From CAZYHS01 sp964647545 (GTDB lineage Bacteria > UBA10199 > GCA-002796325 > 1-14-0-20-49-13): a DNA stretch of 64,000 nt. A program made the translations under genes and the position numbers. Below the pieces are notes generated by a model. That model was not told where the DNA came from. It was given only the letters and a program-made list of their open reading frames with translations, and made no database searches. Below, piece after piece: positions 44,172 through 53,635 of this stretch. The DNA lies in contig CAZYHS010000001.1 in the NCBI GenBank assembly GCA_964647545.1, forward strand, positions 62,001 to 126,000. The letters run 5' to 3'. Position 1 is the stretch's first letter. Each line of letters starts with the position of its first letter.

Positions 44172-44954
44172 ATGTCTAGAAATATCAAGCTTACAATTGA
44201 ATACGACGGGACGAACTATTCCGGCTGGCAGATACAGCCGAATTCGCCGACCGTTCAAAGCGAGGTCATACGCGCCATTAAAAAAATGACGGGAGAAGAT
44301 GTCGTGCTGACCGGTTCAAGCAGGACCGACGCCGGAGTGCACGCTTTGTCTCAGGTGGCGAATTTCAGGACAAGCTCGAAGATACCGCTTCATAATTTTT
44401 TGCGCGGCCTCAATTGTATTTTACCAGAAGATATCTCTATAATTGATGTCGTCGATATCGATGAATCGTTTCATGCAAAGCGTTTGGCGCACGGAAAACA
44501 TTATCGTTACATTCTGGCGTTGGGCTCGTCGCGTTCGGCGATTATGCGCGACAGGGCATGGTTTGTGGCGGGTTTGAAGCCTCGTGAGCTCTCTCTGTTT
44601 GTCAAAAGAATCAATGCGGCCGCAAAACCTCTTATCGGCGATCACGACTTTACTTCTTTCTGCGCCTCGGGCGACACGAACGTGTCAAAGGTGAGAAGGT
44701 TGCTAAGCGTTAAGGCAAAGCTTGTAAAAAAATCCGATTTTACAAAGTCGCCGCTGGTTCACATTGATGTGACCGGCGAAGGCTTTCTAAAACAGATGGT
44801 GAGAAATATCGTCGGGACGCTTGTTGCGACGGCAAAGTCGGACGAAAAAAAACCGGCCGAAGCCGTGAAGAAGATTTTAAAGTCAAAAGACAGAAAAAAG
44901 GCCGGCGTGACTGCGCCGGCCTGCGGTCTCTATCTTGTCGATGTAAAATATTAG
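44172..44954 (+). CDS. truA: tRNA pseudouridine(38-40) synthase TruA
   Basis: TruA makes pseudouridine at tRNA positions 38-40. The 260-residue protein has the nucleophile Asp53 in SSRTDAGVHAL, the N-terminal EYDGTNYSGWQ and the C-terminal GEGFLKQMVRNIVGTL. It begins one base after the previous stop and is convergent with the RTX gene, with a 4-bp overlap. Confidence 0.97.
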   Translation: MSRNIKLTIEYDGTNYSGWQIQPNSPTVQSEVIRAIKKMTGEDVVLTGSSRTDAGVHALSQVANFRTSSKIPLHNFLRGLNCILPEDISIIDVVDIDESFHAKRLAHGKHYRYILALGSSRSAIMRDRAWFVAGLKPRELSLFVKRINAAAKPLIGDHDFTSFCASGDTNVSKVRRLLSVKAKLVKKSDFTKSPLVHIDVTGEGFLKQMVRNIVGTLVATAKSDEKKPAEAVKKILKSKDRKKAGVTAPACGLYLVDVKY

Positions 44955-47278
44955 CTTATCGCTTTTTTGGCTTCTTCTATCTCAGGCTCAACTTCGGATT
45001 TCAGCTCGGCCTCTTTTATATCTTTATTGTCTCTCATTATCTTGATAAGTTTTTCCATCTCATTTGTATCTTCAGTGATTTTTGATTTCGCGGCGCTAAT
45101 TTCCGTGTCAGACGCCTCCCCGGATGTCAGAATTTCGCACTGAGCGTTGATGTCGCTTGCGAGAGAGTCGAAGAGGCTTACAGCCTGCATGTCGATGGCA
45201 TCGAGCAGGGTATTCTTTTCATCGCCGTCGGCCATTGCGCTTACTTCGTCGTAAATTGTCTTCAGCTCTGCGTAAGTCGTGGCATCTTCGATTTTTGCGG
45301 CGATGTCGCCGGTTGATGTTGCATTTGCTTCGCCGCGCACGTGATCGATCGCGTTTTTGCTGATGATAAGCCCGCTGTCGCCTGAAGCATCGTTAACGCC
45401 GGCTCCATATTTGTGCGCAACTATGAAATCCTTTCCTGCACCTCCGTCGATGGTTGTGCCGGGGTTCGTTCCCACTTCGTAGATGTCAATCGGCACGCCG
45501 TTTTGCGTGAATGTGTAGTCCTGAGTTTGTGCCGTATTGATCTTAAATACCACGCGGCTGGAGGTGTTGCCCACATTGCTTGCTACGGTCACGTAGGTGG
45601 CTCCACCTTCGCGTCTGACAAAGACCGCCGAACCAAATGAGGTCGGAATGTCGAACTTGTCGCCTTTTACAAATTGTTCATCGACTTCTATAACGCCATC
45701 TTTAACTTTTGCGTTGTACCAGATCGGATCTCCTGACGCGGAAAGCTCGGTTTTGTATGGCTCGAGCATCTCTTCAAGCTGGGCGTCGGTAAATGACGAT
45801 TTGTTCGATTTTAGGTCGGCCATCGAAAGGGCATAGGCGTCGAAAACAGATTGGCCGTCGATGATTATGTTGCCGCCGGACGCGTCGGTTCCCTGTAGCA
45901 AAACTTCTTTTGCCCCCACATCAAGCGCTCCGATGTCGATGATGCCGTTTTTGATTTCAAGCGACGTGTTGGCTGAAGCAAAATTCTTGACCCTGATCTT
46001 GTAATAGACCGGTTCGCCGTTCTCCATTTTGTAGGCTGTAAAAACGGCGTCGGCTCCGTCCATTTCGCCGACGATGCTGAAGCCCTCTTCGGCAAGAAGA
46101 TCGAGCGAAACTTTTGCGTTCGTTGCGCCGCTCTTCATCGTCATGACCAGTTCGCCGGTTTTATCATCGATAGAAACATCCCAACCGCTAGATGTGCTGA
46201 GCCAGTCCATCGCGTAGCTCGGGTCGCTTATCTCTCCTATGAAACCCTGATTTTCGATTCCGGATGTCGGATTGACGATGCTGTTTCCGCTTCCTATAAA
46301 GACCGAATCGCCTTTCTGGTCGGGACCGCCGTCGATGTAGTCGTCGGCATCAATGTCGTAGATTATATCGTCGCCATCGGCCCCTAGGTTGGCTTCGCCG
46401 TAAGTGTTTAATACGTCCTGATTTACATAGCCGTAAGCCTGATCGGCACCTTTTCCACCGAAGATTATGTCTTTGCCGCCGCCGCCAAAAAGCAGATCGT
46501 TGGCGACGGTTCCGATGAGAGTGTCGTTCCCCTGCGAACCAAGCACGATGATGCCGCGTTTTGCTCCTGTTGCCGGGTCGATACTGACAAAATTTGATGC
46601 GTCGAACATGAAGCCCGTGGTTTGTTTCGTGCCGATTATCGTCAGTTGAATGTCGGTTCTGGCGCCGAGATTCTTAATTACAAATGATTGCTTCGAACCG
46701 TCTTTGAACTCAAGTTTCAAAATGGCGTCGTTACCGCGCATTTCAATGGAACCCTTAACGACGGCTTTTTCGGGGTCGTCGCTCATCACGTAATTGAGAT
46801 TTGTCGGGATATCTTTATTTGTATTTGGATCTTTCGCTGGATTTGAATCGGCGCTGACATAGACCGTTCCGGCGTAATCGGGTATCGACGAATCGGCAGA
46901 TTCTTCGGCGACAGTTGCGGCGCTCACGCTACCTTTATTGTAAGTATAAAAACCGCTATCGACCTTACTTAGATCGACATATTCGGTCGCAGCCGTTGCG
47001 GCTTCAACTCCGGCGACGTCAAGCATTTCACCAGTTTTAATGAAATGGTCTAAAATGTTGTAATCGGCCAGCAGCAAAGCTTCGCGATAGGCGAGCTCGT
47101 TCTTTTCATCGACGCCGATGAACTTATCGTCTTGCGGAATGAGATTCTTCTTTATGTCGGCGATCTTTTGCAGCGCTTCTTTGACGCTCTTCTGAAGCTT
47201 TTCGGCTTCGGCTTTGCTCAGCGTCGCGCCGCTTTCGATCTCGCCGGCTTTGAAACCGCTAACTTTGTTAATTGCCAT
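44951..47278 (-). CDS. RTX-type calcium-binding repeat protein, no signal peptide
   Basis: The 775-residue protein has an N-terminal helix (residues 1-90), a beta-rich region, and hemolysin-type repeats at about 247-318 (GSQGNDTLIG, GGGGKDIIFGGKGADQAYG, GADGDDIIYD), the calcium beta-roll. More beta-rich sequence follows, then a helical acidic C-terminus (from about 650). No Sec signal is seen. RTX proteins commonly leave by type I secretion, but no ABC/MFP pair is adjacent. It is last in a four-gene operon with a sigma-54 promoter. The exact function is unknown. Confidence 0.8.
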   Translation of the reverse strand: MAINKVSGFKAGEIESGATLSKAEAEKLQKSVKEALQKIADIKKNLIPQDDKFIGVDEKNELAYREALLLADYNILDHFIKTGEMLDVAGVEAATAATEYVDLSKVDSGFYTYNKGSVSAATVAEESADSSIPDYAGTVYVSADSNPAKDPNTNKDIPTNLNYVMSDDPEKAVVKGSIEMRGNDAILKLEFKDGSKQSFVIKNLGARTDIQLTIIGTKQTTGFMFDASNFVSIDPATGAKRGIIVLGSQGNDTLIGTVANDLLFGGGGKDIIFGGKGADQAYGYVNQDVLNTYGEANLGADGDDIIYDIDADDYIDGGPDQKGDSVFIGSGNSIVNPTSGIENQGFIGEISDPSYAMDWLSTSSGWDVSIDDKTGELVMTMKSGATNAKVSLDLLAEEGFSIVGEMDGADAVFTAYKMENGEPVYYKIRVKNFASANTSLEIKNGIIDIGALDVGAKEVLLQGTDASGGNIIIDGQSVFDAYALSMADLKSNKSSFTDAQLEEMLEPYKTELSASGDPIWYNAKVKDGVIEVDEQFVKGDKFDIPTSFGSAVFVRREGGATYVTVASNVGNTSSRVVFKINTAQTQDYTFTQNGVPIDIYEVGTNPGTTIDGGAGKDFIVAHKYGAGVNDASGDSGLIISKNAIDHVRGEANATSTGDIAAKIEDATTYAELKTIYDEVSAMADGDEKNTLLDAIDMQAVSLFDSLASDINAQCEILTSGEASDTEISAAKSKITEDTNEMEKLIKIMRDNKDIKEAELKSEVEPEIEEAKKAIS

Positions 47279-47311
47279 AGCTTACCTCGTTTAGAGGGTT
47301 AACCCTTCCCC

Positions 47312-49639
47312 TTATTCTGCTTCTTCGGACGCCTTCTTTGCAAGCTCTTCTTCGAGCGTTTCAGACGAACTGCCGTCTCCGATAGGATCGTTCAGCCATT
47401 GGTCGGCCTGACCGAAAACAAGCGCGACCTCTGCAAAGAATGCGTCGAGTTCTGCATCGGTCTGGTTCATAATTTCACCTTCGGGCTTGATGTCGCTGTA
47501 ATATTTTTCGGCGTTATCTTCAAGATCGTCAAGCCCTTCAACCGCGTCTTCGAATTTCAGAGCGTCGCTTGCGATTGCCGAAGGATCGAGCGCTCCGTCG
47601 TCTTTGTTTGTCGAGGCGTCGGGGTCTCCGACCTTGCCGTCCGACGTCGATTTCGGAATGGAGTACGATATCGTGTCGCCGATGAAGCAATCGTCACCGT
47701 ATCCGTATTGCGGGTCGGGGTTGCCGTTGGCGTTGAGATGATTCTCGTTAATATCGGATTCGTTATCGACCATTTTTGTGCCGCGTCCTGTCAAAGCGAC
47801 GAAGACCGGTACGTTTACGGTCTCGTACATGTTGGCCTGTCCGCTGCTCTTGATGCCCATTATGTTCGTGACAGAAACGGCGTCGTTCGTTTTGAGCGAG
47901 CCGGAATCTTTATAAGCGAGGGTGACCCCAGACGCCCTGAGGTTGCCTGTCTTGTCGGAGATAACGATGTTGTAATTATCGTTTCCTACGAAGATCTTGC
48001 TGGCCAGCGGGTTGACGTCTTCGCTTGAGCCTTCGGCAGGGGCCATCGACTGGTCGTTCTTGCTGAATAGCACTAGGTTGCGCGATGTTTCGCTACCGTA
48101 AACTGTAGCTGAACCGAATCCCATAATGACCGGACCCATTGCCTCTGTATTGAAATTTGGCGAATTCGTGTCCACCTTTTCCCATGTGCCGTTGTTGTAC
48201 ATCTCCTTGAGGTTCTTTTCAAAAACGTCGCGGGCCTGAGGGTTTTTAATTCCAAGCTTGTTGAGGTCTATGTCGTAATCATCCATGATTCTGTCGTAGA
48301 GGCCGTTGCCGATGGAATATTTGCAGGTCGATATCAGCCTTTTAGCGTCGATGACGACCGGCTCGGTTCTATTTAGCCCGCTTGCGTTCGCAAGGCTGGT
48401 CTTATCATCGAGCATTTTAAGATCGGACAAAATGTTCACTCTGTAGTCTGAGGCCGAGTAACCGTTCGAGCCTTTGATAGTTCCTTCGAAGGCGATTTGG
48501 CCGTTAGCTGTTAACAACCGGTATTTGAGATCGTAACCTGATTTTCCTTCGATCTCCTCGGAATATACCTCGACTCTCGCAACGCGAACGTGCTGCACAC
48601 GGTTTCCGGTTTCGGGAGTTGTTTGAACGATCTTTCCGGCTTCCGATTTAAGTCCGGTCGCGCACAAATATCTCTCGCCATCATACGAAGTTTCCTTCAA
48701 TTCGCCGTTATCATCGACGTAGCAGGCGATATAGTCGGGGACAACCAGATCTATCGAGTCGTTCTGAGGAGTTCCGTCAACTTTAAAAGTTGCGCGGCCT
48801 CCCGACTGAGAGCCTTCCATTTTAAGAGAGTCGGACATCGTCCATTTGTATTCTGGGTCGTAAAGTTTGCTCGTGATAGGGGCGCCGCTTGCAGCGATTC
48901 TCTTGACCGGTTTTTCGGCATCCATATCCCAAAGCACGCTGCCGACCGAGGTGTTGGTAAGTATCTTGATGTTGTCGCCGATAATTCCGTTGCCGTCGAT
49001 ATCGCAGGTCATGAGCTGGTTGACTATGTCCGAGCGTTCCTGAGCGCTCCCTTCGTTGTAGGCCTTTGCGACGCTGGCCGCCATCTGCATGAACTTTGTA
49101 TATTCGGCCTTGATGTTCTCTTCGATGGCCGCGCGCAGGACCGGAATTTTCTTAAGAGATTCCTCCCTGATGGCAAATGATTTATCGAGTACGCCTATCT
49201 GCTGACGCGCGATTTCGACGTCGCTTGCCGTAAGAGTGCCGCTCTCGATCTTTTCGATGAGTTTTGCGCGAACGAGTGAAAGTTTTTTATCGGATTCCTT
49301 ATACATCTTTTCGATCTGCGAAAGTTCGGAGAGCCCGATGTTAATGCCGGCGGCCGCTGCTTTTTGATAGAGTTCGTCGATCGTAAGAAGAAGGCCGGGG
49401 ACAGACACGCTTGAATTGTCGCTTAGCTGAATACCGAAGGCGTTGACCTGAGCGTCTGTCTCTGCGGATTCGGTGCCGTTGATAAGCTCGTCCAAAGCCG
49501 CGGCGGTATTCTGCCCGACGGGATCTTCAAGATAGTCGTCGCTGACGATCTTGTTTTCGTCTTTATTTTCGAGTTCATTGGCCTTGTATTCGTTCGCCTT
49601 CGGGGCCAAACTCGAATATTTGAATCCGACTTTATCCAT
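47312..49639 (-). CDS. Large unrecognised protein of the sigma-54 operon
   Basis: This 775-residue protein is not recognised. Residues 1-220 are mostly helical and acidic; a short EF-hand-like run CDIDGNGIIGDN lies near 221-232. A beta-rich middle follows, and the C-terminus from about 700 is acidic and helical. There is no signal peptide or membrane segment. The gene lies between the 209-residue gene (12 bp) and the RTX gene (33 bp). Its length equals that of the RTX protein, but the sequences are not alike. Codon use resembles the neighbours. Confidence 0.75.
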   Translation of the reverse strand: MDKVGFKYSSLAPKANEYKANELENKDENKIVSDDYLEDPVGQNTAAALDELINGTESAETDAQVNAFGIQLSDNSSVSVPGLLLTIDELYQKAAAAGINIGLSELSQIEKMYKESDKKLSLVRAKLIEKIESGTLTASDVEIARQQIGVLDKSFAIREESLKKIPVLRAAIEENIKAEYTKFMQMAASVAKAYNEGSAQERSDIVNQLMTCDIDGNGIIGDNIKILTNTSVGSVLWDMDAEKPVKRIAASGAPITSKLYDPEYKWTMSDSLKMEGSQSGGRATFKVDGTPQNDSIDLVVPDYIACYVDDNGELKETSYDGERYLCATGLKSEAGKIVQTTPETGNRVQHVRVARVEVYSEEIEGKSGYDLKYRLLTANGQIAFEGTIKGSNGYSASDYRVNILSDLKMLDDKTSLANASGLNRTEPVVIDAKRLISTCKYSIGNGLYDRIMDDYDIDLNKLGIKNPQARDVFEKNLKEMYNNGTWEKVDTNSPNFNTEAMGPVIMGFGSATVYGSETSRNLVLFSKNDQSMAPAEGSSEDVNPLASKIFVGNDNYNIVISDKTGNLRASGVTLAYKDSGSLKTNDAVSVTNIMGIKSSGQANMYETVNVPVFVALTGRGTKMVDNESDINENHLNANGNPDPQYGYGDDCFIGDTISYSIPKSTSDGKVGDPDASTNKDDGALDPSAIASDALKFEDAVEGLDDLEDNAEKYYSDIKPEGEIMNQTDAELDAFFAEVALVFGQADQWLNDPIGDGSSSETLEEELAKKASEEAE

Positions 49640-49651
49640 AATAAAATCCTT

Positions 49652-50281
49652 TTACTTGGACGCTTCCATTTTTACTATCTCGGCGTCGATCGGCGCCAGA
49701 TATTTCGCCGCGAGGCTTTTTGCCTCTTCCAGTTTGTCGATGAACTGCCTTATCGTCGCGATCTCGGTGTTCTGGGCATCTTTGTTAAAAATGTCCACGC
49801 TCTCTTTATGTGCTTCCAACAGAGCATCTTTTGCGCTGCCGATTCTCTCTTCGCAGAGCTGAATGTAATCGACGTAGTTCGATCTCACAACGTAGAGATC
49901 CGAGCCCTTAGGAAAATCATTCGGAGCCGGAGGAGGTTCGACCGCTTCGAAAAAGTTCTCATATGCCTTTGCGGCAACGCCTTTAAGCCGGATGCCGAAT
50001 TGTGAAGCATTTGAAGTCATTTCGGTTGAACCGCTAAGTGATCCGCCGGTTTTTGTAGCCTCAGCGATCTCGTCGCCCAGCGCCGATGCGATGGTTGCAA
50101 GATCGTCGGTGTAGCTTGTGTAGTCGATGGTGAGGGCTTTCCAGCCGTTTTTCCCATGTTCGACGTAATTCGACTTTGACGGATCGTAAGCATCTGCGGC
50201 GCCGTTATTGCTCGCGGTTTCGCCAGCCGATCCTTCGATCGTCATCGTCTTTGTTTTCGGCTCGAATGTTGTTTTCGACAT
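49652..50281 (-). CDS. Unrecognised helical protein of the sigma-54 operon
   Basis: The 209-residue product is not recognised. The first 60 residues are polar and probably disordered; 65-209 are mostly helical, with a Pro-rich break (EPPPAPNDFP) near 115-125 and a long C-terminal helix. There is no signal peptide. Low cysteine, polar N-terminus and long helices are the look of secreted coiled-coil proteins, which is an impression only. It lies 18 bp after the 75-residue gene. Confidence 0.7.
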   Translation of the reverse strand: MSKTTFEPKTKTMTIEGSAGETASNNGAADAYDPSKSNYVEHGKNGWKALTIDYTSYTDDLATIASALGDEIAEATKTGGSLSGSTEMTSNASQFGIRLKGVAAKAYENFFEAVEPPPAPNDFPKGSDLYVVRSNYVDYIQLCEERIGSAKDALLEAHKESVDIFNKDAQNTEIATIRQFIDKLEEAKSLAAKYLAPIDAEIVKMEASK

Positions 50282-50299
50282 TTTAAAACCTTTATTATT

Positions 50300-50527
50300 T
50301 TATTCCAATTCGTTTATCACGGCGTCAAGTTCGTCGATCAACGCCTTAACGTCTTCTGCTTGCGAACCCTTGACAAGCCCCTTGTCGATCAGAAGTTTCA
50401 ACGCGTCGCGATTATCGAGAGCCTTGTTGTAGAGCTCCTTTGAATCGACGGGCTTTTCTTCGCGCTCGATAACGGGCGATTTTACCTGCTCATGATCTAT
50501 CTTTCTTACATTTGTGACACTGCTCAT
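50300..50527 (-). CDS. Small helical protein, first gene of the sigma-54 operon
   Basis: This 75-residue protein is acidic, with a polar N-terminal third and two helices (SKELYNKALDNRDALKLLI and AEDVKALIDELDAVINEL). It has no signal peptide and no recognised family. GGGAG stands 7 bp before the ATG. The size and fold suggest a chaperone-like or needle-like partner for the larger products, an inference without direct support. Confidence 0.65.
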   Translation of the reverse strand: MSSVTNVRKIDHEQVKSPVIEREEKPVDSKELYNKALDNRDALKLLIDKGLVKGSQAEDVKALIDELDAVINELE

Positions 50528-50550
50528 AGTTTTCTCCCAAGTGATGTAGA

Positions 50551-50568
50551 AGCAATTGTCGTGCCAAG
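50551..50568 (-). promoter_or_regulatory. Sigma-54 (RpoN) promoter
   Basis: The minus strand reads TTGGCACGACAATTGCTT, matching TGGCACG-N4-TTGC(T/A) at every conserved position (-24 GG and -12 GC). Transcription would begin near 50540, leaving a leader of about 12 bp before the ATG at 50527, which carries GGGAG. Sigma-54 promoters need an enhancer-binding ATPase, and none is encoded nearby. Confidence 0.8.
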
Positions 50569-50682
50569 CCTTATTAATAGATACGAAAGGGGAGGAATGC
50601 GCTAAAAGTTAACGAAATCAGGCTATTAGGGTGATTTTATAAGATAATTGGAGTGTGGCAAAAAACAAAATGCGACGCAAAT

Positions 50683-50716
50683 GGGGTCAAAAAACCCCAA
50701 AATCGGTGTCAAAAAG
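50683..50716. promoter_or_regulatory. Possible upstream activator site, paired direct repeat
   Basis: GGGGTCAAAAAA (50683-50694) and GGTGTCAAAAAG (50705-50716) are near-identical and offset by 22 bp, about two helical turns. They lie roughly 120-150 bp upstream of the sigma-54 promoter, where enhancer sites usually are. Chance is possible in this A-rich spacer, which otherwise holds no gene. Confidence 0.3.
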
Positions 50717-50763
50717 CCGGCATGAAATTCCAGATAAAACAGATGGTTAAATCGTTTTGCAGG

Positions 50764-51162
50764 TCATTTTTTGCGCTGCCTTTTGAGATATTTTGAGATG
50801 ACCTTCGGAAGTTTCTCGAGCGTGTCTCTGGTTTTGACGAGGTACTCGCTGGCTCCAAGTTTTGTTATTTGCGCGGCGACATGTTCGTCTCCGCTTCCCG
50901 AGATGACGATGACCGGAGATGCGCCGGCTTGTTCAACTATGCGCGCGAATTTTTCGGTGATGGGTTTGTTGTGAATGAAATAACCTGTGATGACAATGTC
51001 GTATTCGGTTTGGCTCAAAAAATCGAGACAGTCTTCGATAGTTTCAACCGTGTGAATGTCGGCGGGGGAGAAAAAAGTTTCAAAGATGCCGGTCAAAAGT
51101 TCGAGGTGGTCGGTGTTCTCCTCGAGAACCAGAAAACGATTAATCGATGTTGTCTGGGGCAT
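50764..51162 (-). CDS. Receiver-domain protein lacking the phospho-acceptor aspartate
   Basis: The 132-residue protein has the CheY-like layout: FLVLEENTDHLELL at the start, YDIVITGYFIHN at strand 3, SPVIVISGSGDEHVAAQITKLGASEYLVK at strands 4 and 5 (Ser in place of the usual Thr/Ser, and Lys). At strand 3 the usual Asp is Gly, so ordinary phosphorylation is not expected. The acidic pair is Glu-Glu. No output domain is attached. Its start is 4 bp after the ahcY stop, so it is probably transcribed with ahcY and metK. It may be a phosphorylation-independent receiver. Confidence 0.88.
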   Translation of the reverse strand: MPQTTSINRFLVLEENTDHLELLTGIFETFFSPADIHTVETIEDCLDFLSQTEYDIVITGYFIHNKPITEKFARIVEQAGASPVIVISGSGDEHVAAQITKLGASEYLVKTRDTLEKLPKVISKYLKRQRKK

Positions 51163-51166
51163 AGGG

Positions 51167-52423
51167 TCAGGTCCCTTCCTTCCAGCTTGCCAGATATCTT
51201 TCCTGTTCTTTTGTCAAGCGGTCGATCTTGATATCCATCGCCGCAAGCTTAAGTTTCGCGATATTTTCGTCGATATCGCGTGGAACTGGATAGACCCTGT
51301 TTTCGAGTTTTTTGTGATGACCGACGATGTATTCCGCGGAGAGAGCCTGATTGGCGAAGCTCATGTCCATGACGCAGGATGGATGTCCTTCGGCTGCGGC
51401 GAGATTGATGAGTCTCCCTTCGGCAAGCACGTTGATGCGGCGGCCGTCAGGCATCGTGAACTCTTCGATGAAATCGCGCACTGTTCTGCGTTTTTTTGCC
51501 AGAGCTGCGATGTCGTCGAGAGAGATTTCGACGTTGAAATGTCCGGAATTGCAGATGATCGCGCCGTCCTTCATGAGCTTGAAATGTTCTTTGCGCAGAA
51601 CGTCTTTATTGCCGGTGACCGTGCAGAAAATGTCGCCGGCTTTTGCAGCTTCTGCCATGGGCATGACGCGATAGCCGTCCATGGCGGCTTCTATCGCTTT
51701 GATCGGATCGATCTCGGTAACGATGACGTTGGCTCCTTCGCCGTGTGCTCTGAGAGCCAGCCCGCGTCCGCACCAGCCGTAGCCCGCAACCACGAAAGTC
51801 GAACCGGCCAGCAGTCTGTTGGTGGCTCTAATTATTCCGTCGATCGTTGATTGACCCGTGCCGTAGCGGTTGTCGAAAAAATGTTTTGTTTCGGCGTCGT
51901 TGACCGCGATTATCGGAAATTTCAGGGCGTTGTCGCTTGCCATACTTCTAAGTCTTATCACGCCCGTTGTCGTCTCTTCGGTCCCGCCGATTATTGTTTT
52001 GAGAAGGTCTTTGCGCCGCTGCAGCACCGTCGAGACAAGATCGGCCCCGTCGTCCATCGTTATGGTCGGCTTGGTGTCGAGCACCGAATTAAGATGCTTG
52101 TAGTATGTTTTGTTGTCTTCGCCCTTGATCGCATGGACGGCGATCCTAGAGTTCTTCACAAGCGAAGCGGCGACATCGTCCTGCGTCGAAAGAGGGTTTG
52201 AAGCGCAAAGCGCAACTTCGGCGCCGCCGGCTTTCAGCGTTTCCATCAACATTGCAGTTTCGGTCGTTACATGAAGGCATGCGGCGATTCGTTGTCCGGA
52301 CAAAGGCCTCTCTTTGGCAAAGCGCTTTTTTATCTGCGCTAGGACGGGCATGTCCTGAAACGCCCATTCGATCCTTAACTTCCCCTTGCCGGCAAGAGAG
52401 ACATCTTTTATGTCGAAGTCCAT
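51167..52423 (-). CDS. ahcY: Adenosylhomocysteinase
   Basis: AhcY splits S-adenosylhomocysteine into homocysteine and adenosine, clearing the product inhibitor of methyltransferases. The 418-residue protein has the NAD site FVVAGYGWCGRGLA and the conserved HFDNRYGTGQS and CNSGHFNVEI. The C-terminal TKEQERYLASWKEGT is the short type also known from archaea and Thermotoga. It follows metK by 23 bp. Confidence 0.97.
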   Translation of the reverse strand: MDFDIKDVSLAGKGKLRIEWAFQDMPVLAQIKKRFAKERPLSGQRIAACLHVTTETAMLMETLKAGGAEVALCASNPLSTQDDVAASLVKNSRIAVHAIKGEDNKTYYKHLNSVLDTKPTITMDDGADLVSTVLQRRKDLLKTIIGGTEETTTGVIRLRSMASDNALKFPIIAVNDAETKHFFDNRYGTGQSTIDGIIRATNRLLAGSTFVVAGYGWCGRGLALRAHGEGANVIVTEIDPIKAIEAAMDGYRVMPMAEAAKAGDIFCTVTGNKDVLRKEHFKLMKDGAIICNSGHFNVEISLDDIAALAKKRRTVRDFIEEFTMPDGRRINVLAEGRLINLAAAEGHPSCVMDMSFANQALSAEYIVGHHKKLENRVYPVPRDIDENIAKLKLAAMDIKIDRLTKEQERYLASWKEGT

Positions 52424-52446
52424 TTTTTCTCCTTACAGCGCCGGAA

Positions 52447-53619
52447 TTACAGGCCCAGCATGCTTCTAAGAGAGTCTGCCTTGTCGGTCTTTTCCCATGT
52501 GAAGTCGGGATCGTTGCGGCCGAAGTGTCCGTAGGCGGCCGTTTTTTTGTAGATCGGACGCAGAAGGTCGAGCTTGGAAATTATGTCTGCGGGTTTGAGC
52601 GGGAAAATTTCTTTAACGGCTTCGGATATGCGGACCGGATCGACCGCTGCCGTGCCGTGGCAGTTGATAAGCACCGAGATCGGTTCGGGATAGCCGATCG
52701 CGTAGGCCAGCTGAACTTCGCAACGATCCGCTGCGCCCGAGGCGACGACGTTTTTTGCAATGTAGCGGGCGGCGTAAGATGCACTGCGATCCACCTTCGA
52801 AGGATCTTTTCCTGAAAATGCGCCTCCGCCGTGGCTTCCCATTCCGCCGTAAGTGTCGGCGATTATTTTACGACCGGTCAAACCTGTGTCGCCGTTCGGT
52901 CCTCCGACCACAAAACGTCCCGTGGGGTTTATGTAATATTTTGTATCTTTGTGCAGCAGTTCGGCGGGGATGACCTTTTTGATCACCTCTTCAAGCACGG
53001 CCTCGCGCAGAACGTTGTATTCGACTTCGGGTGAGTGCTGTGTCGAAACGATGACCGCGTCAACCGCAACCGGCTTGCTCTTTTCGTAGCGCACGGTCAC
53101 CTGAGATTTACCGTCCGGCCTCAAAAAATCAAGTGTGCCGTTCTTGCGCAGCTCTGATAATTTTCTGGTGAGATTGTGCGAATACATGATCGGCATCGGC
53201 ATGAACTCAGCCGTGTCGCGGCATGCGTAACCGAACATGATGCCCTGATCGCCGGCCCCCTGTTCTTTGAACATTCCTTCGCCGACGTTGACTCCCTGAG
53301 CGATGTCCGGTGATTGTTTGTGAAGAGCCGTCAATACCGAGCAGCCTTCGGCGTCGAAGCCGATCCCGGGATGCGTGTAACCGATGTTTCTCACGGTCTC
53401 TCTTGCGATATCGATGTAGTTTACGTTCGCTTTGGTCGTGATCTCTCCGGCAATAAGGACGAGACCGGTCGTGCAAAGTGTTTCGCAGGCGACCCTTGCA
53501 TGCTTATCTTCCTTTAAGATCGCGTCGAGTACGGCATCCGATATCTGGTCGGCGACCTTGTCGGGATGTCCTTCGGTGATAGATTCTGAGGTGAACGGAT
53601 AGCTTTGCGTTGTCTGCAT
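52447..53619 (-). CDS. metK: S-adenosylmethionine synthase
   Basis: MetK makes SAM from methionine and ATP. The 390-residue protein has SESITEGHPDKVADQISDA, GAGDQGIMFGYA and GGMGSHGGGAFSGKDPSKVDRSA. Length is normal. It has its own promoter and structured leader in the 99-bp gap after ptsI, and precedes ahcY. Confidence 0.98.
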   Translation of the reverse strand: MQTTQSYPFTSESITEGHPDKVADQISDAVLDAILKEDKHARVACETLCTTGLVLIAGEITTKANVNYIDIARETVRNIGYTHPGIGFDAEGCSVLTALHKQSPDIAQGVNVGEGMFKEQGAGDQGIMFGYACRDTAEFMPMPIMYSHNLTRKLSELRKNGTLDFLRPDGKSQVTVRYEKSKPVAVDAVIVSTQHSPEVEYNVLREAVLEEVIKKVIPAELLHKDTKYYINPTGRFVVGGPNGDTGLTGRKIIADTYGGMGSHGGGAFSGKDPSKVDRSASYAARYIAKNVVASGAADRCEVQLAYAIGYPEPISVLINCHGTAAVDPVRISEAVKEIFPLKPADIISKLDLLRPIYKKTAAYGHFGRNDPDFTWEKTDKADSLRSMLGL

Positions 53620-53635
53620 TTTTTTATGCCTTTCT

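Noticed and set aside
44951..49639. Two neighbouring proteins of exactly 775 residues
   Set aside because: Comparing the two by eye shows no alignment; equal length is coincidence, not duplication.
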